Part shown: positions 11,991-13,896 of the stretch, piece after piece
Position numbering within the stretch: the first letter of the stretch is position 1
How the letters are laid out: each line of letters opens with the position of its first letter
DNA from: Ruminiclostridium sp.
GTDB lineage: Bacteria > Bacillota_A > Clostridia > Oscillospirales > Oscillospiraceae
Direction of reading: 5' to 3'
Length of the DNA: 13,896 nt
NCBI GenBank assembly: GCA_017521345.1
Contig: JAFXCU010000027.1
Location: 1-13,896, forward strand
Translations under genes and position numbers: made by a program
The notes under the pieces: generated by a model
The model's database searches: none
The model's input: the letters and a program-made list of their open reading frames with translations, nothing else
What the model was told of the DNA's origin: nothing

Positions 11991-13787
11991 TTAGTCACAC
12001 TTGCAGTCCTGCTCCACAGGCAGGGCGTAGCGATGGGTATAGGCCTCGTGGTAGAGGTCGAAGCTGTGGTGGCGGACCTCCTTGAGGCTGGTGATGTAGG
12101 CGTGGGGGTCGAACTCGTCCGACTGGGTCTCGATGAGGCCCAGTCCAATGTTGGAGCAGTGATCGGAGATCCGCTCGTAGTTGGTGATGAGGTCGTTGAA
12201 CACGAAGCCCTGGTCCAGGGTGCAGATGCCCTGGCGGAGGCGGGAGACGTGGTTCAGCTTCAGCTGGTCGCACAGGGTGTCGATGACGTCCTCCAGGGGC
12301 TCGATGCGGTAGGCCAGATCCAAGTCGTTGCTGATGAAGGCGGTGAAGGCAGTGTGGGTGATCTCGTTGACGGCGTCAAACATGACCCGCAGCTCCTTCT
12401 GGGCGGCCTCGGAGAACTGGATGCCCTTTTCGTGGATCTCCTTGGCGGCCTCGGCAATGTTCATGGCGTGGTCGGAGATGCGCTCCACGTCGCCGATGGT
12501 GTGCAGGTACTTGGTGACCTCCTTGGTCTGGGCCTCGGTGAGCTCCCGGGCGGTGATCTTCACCAGGTAGTTGCCCAGCTTGTCCTCGTACTTGTCGATA
12601 ACGTCCTCTCGCTGCTCGATAAGGCGGTAGGCCTTGTCGGAGTAGTTGCCGATGAGGTAGAAGGCGTCTTCCAGGTTGGCCTTGGCCTCGGAGGCCATGT
12701 TGTGAATGGCCTCCCGGCTGTGCTCGATGGCCACAGCGGGGTGCTCGATGAAGCGGGCTTCCAGACGGGCGAAGTCCTGCTCCTCGGGGCCGGCTTCCTT
12801 GTCGTCCTTGAACATGGTGCAGACGATCCACTCAATGACGCCGATGCAGGGGGTCAGGACCAACACGGTGGCGAAGCGGAAGATGGTGTTCAGGGCGGCG
12901 ATGGAAACCATGGTCATTGGCATGGACAGGAAGGAGAAGTCCATCACCATGTTCACAGCATAGAAGATGATGCTCCAGATGACTGCGCCCAGGCCGTCGG
13001 TGAAGAGGTAGACGAAGGCGGCACGCTTGCCGTTGACGTTGGCACCCAGGGAGGACAGCAGAACAGGCATGGAGGCGCCGATGGCGATACCCATGACCAG
13101 GGGGAAGGCCACGGCGAAGGTGATGGCGCCGGTGGAGGCCAGGGCCTGGAGGATACCGATGGCGGCAGAGGCACTCTGGAGGACACAGGTGAACAGGGTG
13201 CCCACCAGGATGCCCAGCAGGGGGTTGGAGAACTTGGTCAGCAGCTCCAGGAAGAACTCGCTCTCACGAAGGGGAGAGACGGCGCCGCTCATGGCGGACA
13301 TGCCGAACATCAGGATGGCAAAGCCCATGAGGATGTCGCCCACATGGTTGTGGAGCTGCTTCTTGGAGAACATCCGCAGGATGACGCCGATGACCGCCAC
13401 CACGCCGGTGAGGGTGGAGGTGGAGAAGAGAGAGACCCAGCCAGAGCCGCCCTCCAGAGCGGAAAGGCAGATGATCCAGCCGGTGACCGAAGTGCCGATG
13501 ATGGCGCCCATGATGACGCCGATGGCCTGGCGGACCTTCATCATGCCGGAGTTGACAAAGCCCACGCACATGACCGAGGTGGCCGAGGAGGACTGAATGA
13601 TGGCGGTGACGCCGGCACCGATGCCGACGCCCGAAAAGCGGTTGTTACAGATCTTGCCGAGAAGACGCTTCATGCCGTGTCCGGCACTCTTTTCGAGAGC
13701 GTCGCCCATGAAGTTCATGCCGACGATGAAGACGCCGACTCCGGCCAAAAGCCAAATCAAACAAGGGATCATTGCGGTGGTCAACAT
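11991..13787 (-). CDS. Na+/phosphate symporter (NptA/PNaS type) with C-terminal PhoU-like domain
   Basis: This is a 598-residue protein. Two inverted Na/Pi-cotransporter repeats carry the signature QSSSAT (65-70) and its partner QSASAA (204-209), within about eight to ten hydrophobic segments up to residue 325. Residues about 350-580 are helical and PhoU-like, with two related halves containing TIGDVERISDHAMNIAE and ITNYERISDHCSNIGL. The family moves phosphate inward with Na+, and the PhoU tail is thought to regulate transport. ATG at 13787 has AAGGAG 9 bases upstream. The gene stands alone, with its own terminator; no Pho-box or clear promoter was recognised upstream. The C-terminus ends QDCKCD. 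Confidence 0.92.
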   Translation of the reverse strand: MLTTAMIPCLIWLLAGVGVFIVGMNFMGDALEKSAGHGMKRLLGKICNNRFSGVGIGAGVTAIIQSSSATSVMCVGFVNSGMMKVRQAIGVIMGAIIGTSVTGWIICLSALEGGSGWVSLFSTSTLTGVVAVIGVILRMFSKKQLHNHVGDILMGFAILMFGMSAMSGAVSPLRESEFFLELLTKFSNPLLGILVGTLFTCVLQSASAAIGILQALASTGAITFAVAFPLVMGIAIGASMPVLLSSLGANVNGKRAAFVYLFTDGLGAVIWSIIFYAVNMVMDFSFLSMPMTMVSIAALNTIFRFATVLVLTPCIGVIEWIVCTMFKDDKEAGPEEQDFARLEARFIEHPAVAIEHSREAIHNMASEAKANLEDAFYLIGNYSDKAYRLIEQREDVIDKYEDKLGNYLVKITARELTEAQTKEVTKYLHTIGDVERISDHAMNIAEAAKEIHEKGIQFSEAAQKELRVMFDAVNEITHTAFTAFISNDLDLAYRIEPLEDVIDTLCDQLKLNHVSRLRQGICTLDQGFVFNDLITNYERISDHCSNIGLGLIETQSDEFDPHAYITSLKEVRHHSFDLYHEAYTHRYALPVEQDCKCD

Positions 13788-13829
13788 AGTAAATTTCTCC
13801 TTTTTTTCTACATCTTTCTCATCCTTAAA

Positions 13830-13887
13830 CGCCCTCTTGGGCGCAAGGGAATGGGTTTCGAACGCGACGGCTTGGGGCTCTGCCCAA
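13830..13887. repeat. Short palindromes at the right edge, possibly the border of another repeat
   Basis: CGCCC-TCTT-GGGCG (13830-13843) and GGGC-TCT-GCCC within 13872-13887 are perfect short dyads. The reverse complement of the second, GGGCAGAGCCC, also forms the core of a palindrome in repeat copy 2 (11853-11863). The window ends before the element can be defined. Confidence 0.35.
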
Positions 13888-13896
13888 ACCCGCCAA

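Overview
The window looks like chromosomal DNA from a GC-rich, low-mobility Firmicute, most likely a gut Oscillospiraceae-type Clostridia. This rests on strong G/C third positions, GGAGG-type ribosome binding sites, sigma-A promoters such as TTGACA-17-TATATT, a Rae1/YacP-type domain, and dispersed palindromic intergenic repeats. The genus is inference. I see no rRNA, tRNA, CRISPR array, phage gene or transposase.

Left block, plus strand (1-3800). It opens with the 3' part of a CPA-type cation:proton antiporter carrying two C-terminal TrkA_C-like domains. A TetR regulator of the DhaS type and an uncharacterised radical SAM enzyme with extra C-terminal cysteines follow. The TetR gene has its own promoter, a foldable leader and a perfect intrinsic terminator ahead of its start codon. 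Three GGGACA-N12-TGTCC dyads flank the regulator gene, with the architecture I recall for the Lactococcus DhaS operator. A strong terminator closes the block.

Convergent junction (3800-4134). No gene; a series of short perfect palindromes and repeated GCCCCTAC/GTAGGGGC motifs, probably REP-like repeats.

Right block, minus strand (4135-13787), in order of transcription from right to left. First is a Na+/phosphate symporter with a PhoU-like tail. Next is a MarR regulator with a textbook promoter and an abutting operator palindrome. A second MarR-like gene follows, preceded by the same palindrome and overlapping a citrate synthase gene by 17 bp. Then comes a two-gene operon of a LUD-domain protein and a DUF2974/Mbeg1-like alpha/beta hydrolase. 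The last gene encodes an 862-residue EF-G/TetM-like translational GTPase fused to a YacP/Rae1-type NYN nuclease domain, which is the most interesting gene here. Its tetracycline-displacing loop is not conserved, so it is better read as a ribosome-rescue or ribosome-surveillance factor than a tetracycline resistance gene.

Two intergenic gaps (6724-7221 and 11405-11990) each hold a copy of a non-coding repeat of about 270-290 bp in the same orientation. The second copy has 27-bp terminal inverted repeats with one mismatch, and both carry conserved internal hairpins, so this is a MITE-like family.
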